NCBI RefSeq assembly: GCF_004681975.1
Contig: NZ_SMLK01000003.1
Location: forward strand, 248,001-312,000
Length of the DNA stretch: 64,000 nt
Direction of reading: 5' to 3'
Source: Ramlibacter humi
Lineage (GTDB): Bacteria > Pseudomonadota > Gammaproteobacteria > Burkholderiales > Burkholderiaceae_C
This document shows, in pieces, positions 22,483-30,770 of this stretch. Below the pieces are notes generated by a model. That model had not been told where the DNA came from and did not search any database. It was given only the letters and a program-made list of their open reading frames with translations. Both the position numbers and the translations under genes were made by a program. Within the stretch, counting starts at the first letter, position 1. Each line of letters opens with the position of its first letter.

Positions 22483-22860
22483 TCAGTCGCGCTTGCGCGG
22501 CGCGAACTGGCGCGGGTCGTAGAAGAACTGTTCCTGCGCGATGCGCTCGCCTTCCCAGCGCTGGTAGGCCAGTTCCTCGATGCGGCGCACGCTGCCGTCA
22601 TGGCCGGTGAACTCGAAGATCCAGCGGATCACCACGCGGTCGCCGCTGACGAATGCCGGCCGCACGCATTCCGAGTACACCGACTTCGCCATCGACAAGG
22701 CCCTCTGCTCGTTGGCGACGAGCGCTTCGCGGCCCACGCGGGGCGGGTCGAAGTTCTCCTGCATCGAGGCGCCTTCGGCGTAGAACTCGAGGATCGCCTC
22801 GACGTGGGCGTTGCTCTCCACGCGGGCGATGAAGCGTTCGAGGGTGTCGGCGGACGGCAT
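22483..22860 (-). CDS. nuclear transport factor 2 (SnoaL-like) family protein
   Basis: A 125-residue NTF2-like cone-fold protein: an N-terminal helix ADTLERFIARVESNAHVEAILEF, then MQENFDPPRVGREALVANEQ, VVIRWIFEFTG and YQRWEGERIAQEQFFYDP. Such proteins may be small-molecule isomerases/hydrolases or binding proteins; nothing here fixes a substrate. ATG 22860 is 1 bp beyond the topB stop, so it is translated from the topB mRNA. Confidence 0.8.
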   Translation of the reverse strand: MPSADTLERFIARVESNAHVEAILEFYAEGASMQENFDPPRVGREALVANEQRALSMAKSVYSECVRPAFVSGDRVVIRWIFEFTGHDGSVRRIEELAYQRWEGERIAQEQFFYDPRQFAPRKRD

Positions 22861-22861
22861 G

Positions 22862-25795
22862 TCAGCCCAGGTGCTTGCCCAGGATGCCGGCCAGCTCGAA
22901 CATCGTGACCTGCGGCTTGCCGAACACCTTCTGCAGCTTGGCGTCGGCATTGATGGCGCGCTTGTCCTTCGCGTCCTGCAGGCCGTTGGCCTTGATGTAG
23001 TCCCAGATCTTCTTCACGGCCTCGGTGCGCGCGACCGGTTCCGCGCCGATCACGGCGGCGAGGTCGGCGCTGGGCGCGAGACCCGGGCCGGCCTTGCGCG
23101 GTGCCTTGGGCGCCGCAGCCTTTTTCGCCGCGGGCGCCTTCTTCGCGGCCGGCGACTTCGCTGCGGCTGTCTTCTTGGCCGGCGGCGCAGCGCGCGCGGC
23201 GGCGCCCTTGCGCGGCGGGAACTTGCTTTCGCGCTGCTCGAATTCGAAGTTCACCTTGCCCGCCTCCGCATCCCACGCGAGGAAAGCCTTGAACGGCCGG
23301 CGCGTGCGCATCGACACGAACTTGTCCAGCAGGCCGGTCTTGCCGGTGGCCAGCAGCTTGTGCATCTGCTCGCGGTCCACCGGCTGCTGCAGGATGATCT
23401 GGCCGGTCTTGAAGTCGCAGCTGGGCGTGGGTTGCGCCGCGGTCGGCACCGACTTTTCGCAGACGTAGTTCTTGCCCCACTCGAAGACGCGCGCACCGCA
23501 CTTCGGGCACGGCCCCAGCGATTCCTGACCGCTGAAGTCGATCACTTCGCCGGTTTGCGCCGGGTCTTCCTCGTCGCCGAAATCGAACTCCAGCTTCCAG
23601 TTCTTCTCTTCCTCGTCGTACTTCAGCGCGATCTCGGCCGTGAACGGCCAGCCCGCCTTGGAGCGGAAGCCTTCCAGCGGCCCGATGCGCTTGTCGCGCA
23701 GGAACTGCTCCACCTCGTCCTGCTCGAATGCGCGGCCGGCGGGGATCTTGGTGAACGAGAAGCCGCACGCGTCCTCGCCCGTGCCGCTGCGGCCGGTGCA
23801 GGTGTAGCGGCGGTAGTTTTCGCGCACGATGCCGCCGCAGTTGGGGCACGGCGTCTTCAGCGTGGCGTAGTCGCCCGGCACCGTGTCGCGGTCGTACTCC
23901 TTGGCCTTGCGGACGATGTGCCTGGTCATCTCAGCGATCTCGAGCATGAACGCGTCGCGCGAGAGCTTGCCGTGCTCCATCTGCGCAAGCTTGTGTTCCC
24001 ACTCGCCGGTAAGCTCGGGTTTGGTGAGTTCCTCCACGCCCAGGCCGCGCAGCAGCGTCATCAGCTGGAACGCCTTGGCGGTGGGGATCAGCTCGCGGCC
24101 GTCGCGCAGCATGTACTTCTCGGCGATGAGGCCTTCGATGGTGGCCGCCCGCGTGGCCGGCGTGCCCAGGCCCTTCTCCTGCATGGCTTCGCGCAGCTCG
24201 TCGTCCTCGACGAACTTGCCGGCGCCTTCCATCGCGCCCAGCAGCGTGGCTTCCGAGTAGCGCGCCGGCGGGCGCGTCTTCAAGCCCTTGGGCTCGACGA
24301 CCTCGGCGCGCGGCATCTCGCCTTCGCGCACCGGCACCAGCGATTTGCCGCTGCCTTCCTCGCCCTCGGGCTTGTCGACTTCGGCTTCCTTGCCCCAGAT
24401 GGCCAGCCAGCCCGGCTTGACCAGCACCTTGCCGTCGGTGCGGAAGCTGTGGTCCACCACCTGGCTGATGCGCGTGGTGACCAGGTACTCGGCGCTGGGG
24501 AAGAACACCGACAGGAAGCGGCGCACCACCAGGTCGTACAGCTTCTGCTCGGCGTCCGACAGGCCGCTGGGCGCCTGCGGCGTCGGGATGATGGCGAAGT
24601 GGTCGCTGACCTTGCTGTTGTCGAACACGCGCTTGGTCGGCTTGACGTAGCCTTCCTTCAGCGCCTGCGCCGCGAACGGCGCCAGGTGGCCCATGCCGCT
24701 GTCGGCCAGCATGCCCATGGTCTGCTTGACGGTGGCGAGGTAGTCCTCGGGCAGCGCGCGCGAATCGGTCCGCGGGTAGGTCAGCGCCTTGTGGCGCTCG
24801 TACAGCGACTGCGCCAGCGCCAGCGTGGTCTTGGCCGAGTAGCCGAAGCGGCCGTTGGCCTCGCGCTGCAGCGAAGTCAGGTCGAACAGCAGGGGCGAAG
24901 CCTGCGTGCTGGGCTTGGATTCCTCGGTGACGGTGGCGGCCTTGCCGCGCACCGCGACGGCGATGGCCTGCGCTTCCTTCGCGGACCAGACGCGGTCGGC
25001 CTTCTGCTCGGCGTCGTCCGGGTTCTTCTTCCACTTGGGGTCGAACCACTTGCCGGGGTACTCGCCGGCCTCCGCCAGGAAGGTGGCGTGCACCTCCCAG
25101 TAGTCGCGGCTGATGAACTTGCGGATCTGCTCTTCGCGCTCGACCACGATGGCCAGCGTCGGCGTCTGCACCCGGCCCACGGTGGTGAGGAAGAAGCCGC
25201 CATCGCGCGAGTTGAACGCGGTCATCGCGCGCGTGCCGTTGATGCCCACCAGCCAGTCGGCTTCCGAGCGCGAGCGCGCGGCCGAAGCCAGGCCCTGCAT
25301 CTGCTGGTCGCTGCGCAGCGCGTCGAAGCCGTCGCGGATGGCCTGCGGCGTCATCGACTGCAGCCACAGGCGACGGACCGGCTTGCGCACGGCGGCCTTC
25401 TTCTCGCCGCCTTCCCCGAACGCGTACTGCTCGATCAGCCGGAAGATCAGCTCGCCCTCGCGGCCCGCGTCGCAGGCGTTGACGAGTTCGCTGATGTCCT
25501 TGCGCTTGGCGAGCTTGACCACGGCGCTGAGGCGCCCCTTGGTCTTGTCCACCGGCTTCAGGTCGAAGTACGGCGGGATCACCGGCAGGTGGGCGAAGCT
25601 CCACTTGCCGCGCTTGACGTCGAATTCCTCCGGCGCCTGGATCTCCACCAGGTGCCCCACGGCGCTGGTGACGACCCACGCGTCGTTCTCGAAGTATTCG
25701 TCGTGCTTGTCGAACTTGCCGGCAACGGGCGTGAGCGCGCGGACGATGTCCTGCGCCACGGACGGCTTTTCGGCGATGACCAGTGTCTTTCCCAT
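22862..25795 (-). CDS. topB: DNA topoisomerase III with C-terminal H1-like tail and SWIB domain
   Basis: A 977-residue type IA topoisomerase. In order: TOPRIM domain from residue 3 (KTLVIAEKPSVAQDI), catalytic core with the active Tyr at about residue 340 in LTYPRTDSRALPEDY, C-terminal zinc-ribbon-like CPNCGG and CPKCGARVFEWGKNYVC segments, then an extremely Ala/Lys/Pro-rich linker (residues about 864-903, repeated A-A-K-K units resembling histone H1 tails), and finally a SWIB/MDM2-like domain (about 913-977; ARTEAVKKIWDYIKANGLQD ... ADAKLQKVFGK ... MFELAGILGKHL). It relaxes and decatenates single-stranded-gapped DNA. The C-terminal fusion is absent from E. coli TopB. It is divergent from a SET-domain gene and followed directly by an NTF2-like gene. 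Confidence 0.93.
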   Translation of the reverse strand: MGKTLVIAEKPSVAQDIVRALTPVAGKFDKHDEYFENDAWVVTSAVGHLVEIQAPEEFDVKRGKWSFAHLPVIPPYFDLKPVDKTKGRLSAVVKLAKRKDISELVNACDAGREGELIFRLIEQYAFGEGGEKKAAVRKPVRRLWLQSMTPQAIRDGFDALRSDQQMQGLASAARSRSEADWLVGINGTRAMTAFNSRDGGFFLTTVGRVQTPTLAIVVEREEQIRKFISRDYWEVHATFLAEAGEYPGKWFDPKWKKNPDDAEQKADRVWSAKEAQAIAVAVRGKAATVTEESKPSTQASPLLFDLTSLQREANGRFGYSAKTTLALAQSLYERHKALTYPRTDSRALPEDYLATVKQTMGMLADSGMGHLAPFAAQALKEGYVKPTKRVFDNSKVSDHFAIIPTPQAPSGLSDAEQKLYDLVVRRFLSVFFPSAEYLVTTRISQVVDHSFRTDGKVLVKPGWLAIWGKEAEVDKPEGEEGSGKSLVPVREGEMPRAEVVEPKGLKTRPPARYSEATLLGAMEGAGKFVEDDELREAMQEKGLGTPATRAATIEGLIAEKYMLRDGRELIPTAKAFQLMTLLRGLGVEELTKPELTGEWEHKLAQMEHGKLSRDAFMLEIAEMTRHIVRKAKEYDRDTVPGDYATLKTPCPNCGGIVRENYRRYTCTGRSGTGEDACGFSFTKIPAGRAFEQDEVEQFLRDKRIGPLEGFRSKAGWPFTAEIALKYDEEEKNWKLEFDFGDEEDPAQTGEVIDFSGQESLGPCPKCGARVFEWGKNYVCEKSVPTAAQPTPSCDFKTGQIILQQPVDREQMHKLLATGKTGLLDKFVSMRTRRPFKAFLAWDAEAGKVNFEFEQRESKFPPRKGAAARAAPPAKKTAAAKSPAAKKAPAAKKAAAPKAPRKAGPGLAPSADLAAVIGAEPVARTEAVKKIWDYIKANGLQDAKDKRAINADAKLQKVFGKPQVTMFELAGILGKHLG

Positions 25796-25872
25796 GTTCC
25801 TACAATCCCGTGTCTCTCACGCGCGCGTACGCGCACGCGTGTGTGCATATTCAACTTATCAGAGTTTCAGGA

Positions 25873-26379
25873 ATGGCAACAAACGCAGTATCCGGGGCCG
25901 GTCGGAAGATCCAGACCCGCCGCTCCGGCGTCCACGGCAAGGGTGTGTTCGCCGTGCAGGACATCCCCGAGGGCGAGACCATCATCGAATACGTCGGCGA
26001 GGTCATCTCCTGGAAAGAGGCCCAGCGCCGCCATCCCCACGACCCGAAGGACCCGAACCATACCTTCTATTTCCACGTGGACGACAAGCGTGTCATCGAC
26101 GCGCTGTATGGCGGCAATTCCTCCCGCTGGATCAACCATTCCTGCGCCCCGAACTGCGAAGCCGACGAGGTGGGCGGCCGGGTGTTCATCAAGGCCCTGC
26201 GCAACATCGCGGCCGGCGAGGAGCTCAACTACGACTACGGCCTGGTGATCGACGGCAAGATCACCAAGGAGCTCAAGGCCGACTACCCCTGCTGGTGCGG
26301 GGCCGGCGACTGCCGCGGCACCCTTCTCGCTCCCAAGGACGAGAAGAAGAAAAAAAAGAAGAAAAAGAAGAAGGACTGA
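25873..26379 (+). CDS. SET-domain protein-lysine methyltransferase with polylysine tail
   Basis: A 168-residue small bacterial SET protein. Key features: GVHGKGVFAVQDIPEG, IIEYVGEVIS, the SAM-binding RWINHSCAPNC (NHSC at residues 88-91), the catalytic-channel GEELNYDYG and a post-SET zinc cluster CWCGAGDCRG (about 139-148). It should methylate lysines of a protein from SAM. The last 14 residues include ten consecutive lysines encoded by an A-rich tract (26344-26373). ATG 25873 was chosen because the domain starts soon after; the frame is open upstream to 25783. It is divergent from topB, whose H1-like Lys-rich tail is an attractive substrate (inference), and 5 bp upstream of birA. Confidence 0.9.
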   Translation: MATNAVSGAGRKIQTRRSGVHGKGVFAVQDIPEGETIIEYVGEVISWKEAQRRHPHDPKDPNHTFYFHVDDKRVIDALYGGNSSRWINHSCAPNCEADEVGGRVFIKALRNIAAGEELNYDYGLVIDGKITKELKADYPCWCGAGDCRGTLLAPKDEKKKKKKKKKKD

Positions 26380-26384
26380 AGCCC

Positions 26385-27125
26385 ATGCGCTGGCCGGCCG
26401 AAGCCGTGTGGGAGGCGGTGGCGCCCCTGCTGCCGGGCTTTACCGTCGAGGTGCTGCCCGAGCTGGACTCTACCAATTCCGAACTGATGCGGCGCGCCCG
26501 CGCTGGCCGCACGGAGCCGGTGCTGCTGGTGGCCGAGCACCAGACGGCCGGCCGCGGCCGGCTGGGGCGCAGCTGGGAAAGCGCCGCCGGCGATTCGCTC
26601 ACCTTCTCGCTGGGGTTGCCGCTGGCGCCGCCCGACTGGTCGGGGCTGTCGCTCGCGGTGGGCGTGGCGGTGGCGGAAGCCCTGCACGCGGACATCCGCC
26701 TGAAGTGGCCGAACGACCTTTGGGTCGATGATCGCAAGCTCACGGGCATCCTGATCGAGACGGCGGCACCTGTGGACGGTGGCGCTTCGCGGTACACCAT
26801 CGTGGGCATCGGCATCAACGTGGCGCCGCGCGCCGCGCCGGCCATCGGCCTGCGGGAGCTGCAGCCCGATGCCACGGCGCCCGGCACCTTGCTTGCGGTG
26901 GCCGAGCCGGTCGTGCGCACGTTGCAGGCTTTCGAGCAGTTCGGCTTCTCCCCGTTCCAGGCCCGCTTCGAGCGCCGCGACGCCCTCGCCGACCGCGCGG
27001 TGCGCCTGTCCGACGGCATGGCCGGCACGGCCCACGGCGTGGACGAGCGCGGTGCCCTGCTCGTGCATACTGCCGCCGGCATGCGGGCCGTCACCAGCGC
27101 GGAAGTCAGCGTGCGGCCCGCCTGA
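26385..27125 (+). CDS. birA: biotin--[acetyl-CoA-carboxylase] ligase
   Basis: Attaches biotin via biotinyl-AMP to the carboxyl carrier protein. The 246-residue protein lacks the N-terminal DNA-binding domain of E. coli BirA and is thus a monofunctional (group I) ligase. Diagnostic motifs: LDSTNSELM, the nucleotide loop AGRGRLGRSWES, and LKWPNDLWVDDRKLTGILIE. It begins 5 bp after the SET gene stop and is followed 6 bp later by the SPOR-like gene, giving a compact SET-birA-SPOR transcript. Confidence 0.95.
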   Translation: MRWPAEAVWEAVAPLLPGFTVEVLPELDSTNSELMRRARAGRTEPVLLVAEHQTAGRGRLGRSWESAAGDSLTFSLGLPLAPPDWSGLSLAVGVAVAEALHADIRLKWPNDLWVDDRKLTGILIETAAPVDGGASRYTIVGIGINVAPRAAPAIGLRELQPDATAPGTLLAVAEPVVRTLQAFEQFGFSPFQARFERRDALADRAVRLSDGMAGTAHGVDERGALLVHTAAGMRAVTSAEVSVRPA

Positions 27126-27131
27126 ACCCAA

Positions 27132-27776
27132 ATGCTTCGCCTCCTCGTCCTGTTGCTGCTGCTGGCCAACGGCGCCTACTACGCATGGGCCGACGGCCTG
27201 CTGCTGTCCTGGGGCTTCGGCCCGCTGCCCGAGCGCGAGCCGCATCGGCTGGCCCAGCAGGTCAAGCCGGAAGCGGTGCGGGTGCTGCCGCCCGAGGAGG
27301 CCAGGCGGCTGCAGGCCGAAGCCAGGCCGGCGGAATGCCTGCAGGCCGGCCCCTTCGAAACCGCCGCCATCGACCCGCTGCGGCAGGCGCTGGTGAGCTG
27401 GCCCGAGTCGGCCTGGTCGCTGGAACCCGTGAACGAACCCGGGCGCTGGATCGTCTACATGGGCAAGTACCCGAACGCGGAAAACGTCGAGCGCAAGAAG
27501 GGCGAGCTGCGCCAGATCGGCGTGACCTACGAAGCGCTGTCCAATCCCGACCTCGAGCCGGGTCTGTCGCTCGGCGGTTTTCCCACGCAGGAAGCCGCGC
27601 AGCAGCAGCTGGAGAAGCTGAACACGCGCGGCGTGCGCACCGCGAAGGTGGTGCAGGAACGCCCGGAGGTCCGCGGCCAGCGGCTGGTGCTGCCCGCGCT
27701 GGACGATTCGCTGCGCGGGCGCCTGGACGACCTGAAGCCCGCGCTGGGCGGCAAGCCGCTGCGGCCCTGCCGCTGA
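27132..27776 (+). CDS. SPOR domain-like membrane protein
   Basis: A 214-residue protein with an N-terminal membrane anchor or signal anchor (residues 2-18, LRLLVLLLLLANGAYYA) and a C-terminal SPOR-like fold (about 95-180; RWIVYMGKYPNAENVERKKGEL, SLGGFPTQEAAQQQLEKLNTRGV), the domain that binds denuded peptidoglycan at the septum in cell-division proteins. It is downstream of birA by 6 bp. A division- or wall-related role is inferred from the domain only. Confidence 0.75.
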   Translation: MLRLLVLLLLLANGAYYAWADGLLLSWGFGPLPEREPHRLAQQVKPEAVRVLPPEEARRLQAEARPAECLQAGPFETAAIDPLRQALVSWPESAWSLEPVNEPGRWIVYMGKYPNAENVERKKGELRQIGVTYEALSNPDLEPGLSLGGFPTQEAAQQQLEKLNTRGVRTAKVVQERPEVRGQRLVLPALDDSLRGRLDDLKPALGGKPLRPCR

Positions 27777-27791
27777 CCCAAGGAGACTGAA

Positions 27792-28451
27792 ATGACCGTG
27801 AAGCTGTATTTCGCGCCCGGTGCCTGTTCGTTCGTGCCGCACACGCTGCTGGAAACCATCGGCGAGCCGTTCGAGCCGGTGATGGTGAAGCTGCACAAGA
27901 ACGAGCAGAAGTCGCCCGAGTACCTGGCGATCAACCCCCACGGCCAGGTGCCCGTGCTGGTGGACGGCGGCGCCACCATCACGCAGATCCTGGCCATCGT
28001 CGGCTACCTGGACGCGAAGCATCCGCAGCTGGGTTTCCTGCCGAAGGAACCGCTGGCGCGCGCCAAGGCGATCGAGACGCTGGCGTGGATGAACAACACC
28101 GTGCACCCGACCTTCACGCACGTGTTCATGCCGTTCAAGTACAGCGACAAGCCCGAGGTGCAGGCCGAGCTGAAGGCCTACAACGCGCAGCTGTACCGGC
28201 CCATGCTGGCCGAGATCGAAGCCATGGCCAAGAGCATGAATTCGCAGGGCCGCGAGTTCCTCGGCGGCGCGCAGTTCGGGCCGATGGACGCGTACGCGCT
28301 GACCCTGCTGCGCTGGGGCGGCTTCGCGGGCATCGACCCCGCAAGCTTCCCGGCCTTGTGGGCGCACGTGCAGAAGGTGGCGCAGCTGCCGGCCGTGGCA
28401 CGCGCCATCGAACGCGAGCGGCTGCAGCTGAACGTCTACAAGCCGGCTTGA
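27792..28451 (+). CDS. glutathione S-transferase family protein
   Basis: A 219-residue GST with an N-terminal thioredoxin-like domain (KLYFAPGACSFVPHTLLETIG, the beta-class pattern; cis-Pro in GQVPVLVDGG) and an all-helical C-terminal domain (LARAKAIETLAWMNNTVHP). The ACSFVPH segment resembles beta-class GSTs, where Cys binds a mixed disulfide with glutathione. Preceded by an AAGGAG-type site at about 27779-27784. The substrate is unknown. Confidence 0.9.
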   Translation: MTVKLYFAPGACSFVPHTLLETIGEPFEPVMVKLHKNEQKSPEYLAINPHGQVPVLVDGGATITQILAIVGYLDAKHPQLGFLPKEPLARAKAIETLAWMNNTVHPTFTHVFMPFKYSDKPEVQAELKAYNAQLYRPMLAEIEAMAKSMNSQGREFLGGAQFGPMDAYALTLLRWGGFAGIDPASFPALWAHVQKVAQLPAVARAIERERLQLNVYKPA

Positions 28452-28455
28452 GATT

Positions 28456-29925
28456 TCAGGCGGCCTGCGCCGCCTCGCCCTCTTCCATCTCCACGCGGCT
28501 GGTGAACCTCACCACGGCGCGCGTGCCCGGCGGCACCTGTCCCGGGTGGGCGTCTTCCAGGCGCACTTGCGCGCCATGCTGCCGCGCGATCTCCAGCACG
28601 ATGGGCAAGCCCAGGCCCGAGCCGTCCACCGTCGTGTCCAGCGAACGGTAGAAAGGCTGGAACACCAGCTCACGCTCGGCTTCGGGGATGCCGGGCCCGG
28701 AGTCTTCCACCTGCAGCAGCACCACGCCGCCGATCGGGTCGGCCAGCACGCGCGCGGTGATGACGCCGGGCTGCGCGTCGCTGGACGGCGTGTAGTTGAT
28801 CGCGTTGTCCAGCAGGTTGCGGATCAACTCCTTCAGCAGCGTGGCGTTGCCGGTGACGCCCACACCGGGCGCTCCAGGCTGCGCGCCGTCGTAGCCCAGG
28901 TCGATGCGGCGGTCCATCGCGCGGGGCAGCAGGTCGCGCACCGCTTCCTGCGTCAGCGCGGCCACGTCGCAGGCCTGGCGGGGCAGCGCCCGGCCGCTGC
29001 TTTCGGCGCGCGCCAGCGCCAGCAGCTGGTTCACCGTGTGCGTGGCGCGCACGCTCGAGCGGCCGATCTGCTTGAGCGACTGCTTCAGCTCGTCGGCATT
29101 GGCGCCTTCCCGCTGCGCCAGGTCGGCCTGCATGCGAAGGCCGGCGAGAGGCGTCTTCAGCTGGTGCGCCGCGTCGGCGAGGAAGCGCTTCTGCGTGGCG
29201 ATGGAATCCTTCAGCCGCAGCAGCAGGTCGTTCACCGACGACACCAGGGGCGCCACCTCCAGCGGCACGGCACGGTCGTCCAGCGGCGACAGGTCGTCCG
29301 GCTTGCGCGCGCGGATGCGCTCTTCCAGCTGCGACAGCGGCTTGATGCCGCGCACCAGCGCCAGCCACACCAGCAGCACCGCCAGCGGCAGGATGACGAA
29401 CTGCGGCAGCATCACGCCCTTGATGATCTCGGTGGCCAGCACGCTGCGCTTCTCGCGCGTTTCGGCCACCTGCACCAGCGCCGGCTGCGCGCCGGGCAAG
29501 TCCACGCGCACCCACGTGTACGCCACGCGCACGTCCAGCCCGCGGATCTCGTCGTCGCGCAGGCGCACTTCGCCGAGCAGGGGCTTCTCGTCTTCCGGCG
29601 GCGCGGGGAAATCGCGCTCGCCGCTGAGCACCTCGCCCTTGGGGCCCACCACCTGGTAGTAGACGTGGTCGGCGTCGTCGGCGCGCAGCAGCTCGCGAGC
29701 GGGCTGCGGCAGGTTGAACACCGCGCGCTGGTTCTGCACCAGGACCAGCTGCGCCAGCGCCTGCACGTTGTATTCGAGCGCACGGTCGAACGGCTTGCCG
29801 GCGATGCTTTGCGCCACCAGCCAGGTGAGCGCCAGGCTCACCGGCCACAGCAGCAGCAGCGGCGTGAGCATCCAGTCGAGGATCTCGCCGAAGAGGGAGC
29901 GCTGTTCGCGCTGAAAGATCTTCAT
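28456..29925 (-). CDS. TctE-type sensor histidine kinase
   Basis: A 489-residue membrane sensor kinase: transmembrane helix at about 20-42, a periplasmic 2CSK_N-like sensor domain (about 43-170), a second helix (about 172-195), HAMP-like linker, dimerisation/phosphoacceptor box FLADAAHQLKTPLAGLR (H254) and ATPase domain with N box LIRNLLDNAINYTP and G boxes DSGPGIPEAE/GSGLGLPIV. In this family tricarboxylates or related organic acids are often the signal. Downstream of, and co-oriented with, its response regulator, separated by 88 bp containing a 29-bp imperfect palindrome. Confidence 0.92.
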   Translation of the reverse strand: MKIFQREQRSLFGEILDWMLTPLLLLWPVSLALTWLVAQSIAGKPFDRALEYNVQALAQLVLVQNQRAVFNLPQPARELLRADDADHVYYQVVGPKGEVLSGERDFPAPPEDEKPLLGEVRLRDDEIRGLDVRVAYTWVRVDLPGAQPALVQVAETREKRSVLATEIIKGVMLPQFVILPLAVLLVWLALVRGIKPLSQLEERIRARKPDDLSPLDDRAVPLEVAPLVSSVNDLLLRLKDSIATQKRFLADAAHQLKTPLAGLRMQADLAQREGANADELKQSLKQIGRSSVRATHTVNQLLALARAESSGRALPRQACDVAALTQEAVRDLLPRAMDRRIDLGYDGAQPGAPGVGVTGNATLLKELIRNLLDNAINYTPSSDAQPGVITARVLADPIGGVVLLQVEDSGPGIPEAERELVFQPFYRSLDTTVDGSGLGLPIVLEIARQHGAQVRLEDAHPGQVPPGTRAVVRFTSRVEMEEGEAAQAA

Positions 29926-29942
29926 CGGATGACGAATGACGA

Positions 29943-30010
29943 ATGACTTCGCTGCGGCTCAATGACGAATGGCGGCGTTGTCATTTGTCGTTGAGCCGCA
30001 GCGAAGTCAT
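29943..30010. repeat. long imperfect palindrome (REP-like hairpin) between regulator and kinase genes
   Basis: Arms 29943-29971 and 29982-30010 (29 nt each) are inverse complements with only two mismatches, both allowing G-U pairs in RNA, around a 10-nt loop. The unit ATGACGA is also tandemly repeated just outside the left arm (29937-29950). It sits directly after the regulator stop and before the kinase start, so it is within the operon mRNA. It looks like a dispersed REP/MITE-type palindrome; it could lower kinase expression relative to the regulator or stabilise the upstream mRNA. Confidence 0.8.
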
Positions 30011-30013
30011 CCG

Positions 30014-30688
30014 TCATCCGGAGATCTTCTCCAGGCAGTAACCCAGCCCCCGCACCGTGGCAATGCGGATCGGGCCTTTCTCGATCTTCTTGCGCAGGCG
30101 GTGGATGTACACCTCGATGGCGTTGTTGCTCACCTCCTCGCCCCACTCGCACAGCCGCTCCACCAGCTGATCCTTGCTGACGAGGCGCCCGGCGCGCTGC
30201 AGCAGAACTTCCAGCAAACCCAGTTCGCGCGCGGAGAGCTCGACCATCTTGCCGTCGATGGTGGCGACGCGGCCGGCCTGGTCGTACACCAGCGGGCCGT
30301 GCTTGATCGTGCTGCTGGTGGCGCCCATGCCGCGCCGCGTGAGGGCGCGCACGCGCGCCTCCAGTTCCTGCAGCGAGAACGGCTTGGCCATGTAGTCGTC
30401 GGCGCCGTGGTCCAGGCCCTTGACGCGTTCCTCGACGCTGTCGGCGGCGGTGAGGATCAGCACCGGCATCGACGAGCCGCGCGATCGCAGCTTCTTCAGC
30501 ACCTCCAGGCCGTGCATCTTCGGCAGGCCCAGGTCCAGGATCAGCAGGTCGAACTCGTTGTTCGTCATCAGCGCGGTGTCGGCCTCGCTGCCACTGCTGA
30601 CGTGGTCGACGGCCGCGCCGGAAGCGCGCAGGCTGCGAAGCAGGCCGTCCGCCAGCACCTGGTCGTCTTCGGCGATGAGGATGCGCAT
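30014..30688 (-). CDS. TctD-type OmpR family response regulator
   Basis: A 224-residue regulator: receiver domain with acidic pocket AEDD (residues 6-9), phosphoacceptor D52 in LLILDLGLPKMHG, Thr in LILTAAD and Lys in MAKPF, then an OmpR/PhoB winged helix (about 130-220; ELSARELGLLEVLLQRAG, NAIEVYIHRLRKKI, IRTVRGLGY-like IATVRGLGY). ATG 30688 is preceded by AGGAGACAACGGC. First gene of a two-gene operon with the sensor kinase at 28456-29925. Confidence 0.95.
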   Translation of the reverse strand: MRILIAEDDQVLADGLLRSLRASGAAVDHVSSGSEADTALMTNNEFDLLILDLGLPKMHGLEVLKKLRSRGSSMPVLILTAADSVEERVKGLDHGADDYMAKPFSLQELEARVRALTRRGMGATSSTIKHGPLVYDQAGRVATIDGKMVELSARELGLLEVLLQRAGRLVSKDQLVERLCEWGEEVSNNAIEVYIHRLRKKIEKGPIRIATVRGLGYCLEKISG

Positions 30689-30770
30689 GCCGTTGTCTCC
30701 TGTCGTCTTCGCGCCGTGGCCGGCGCTGCCGGGCAAATTCTAGGCGCCGGGCTGGCGCGGACCGGACCTG

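Noticed and set aside
22811-26248. Long open frame (1145 codons) on the plus strand opposite topB
   Set aside because: Antisense shadow of topoisomerase III; no recognisable domain.
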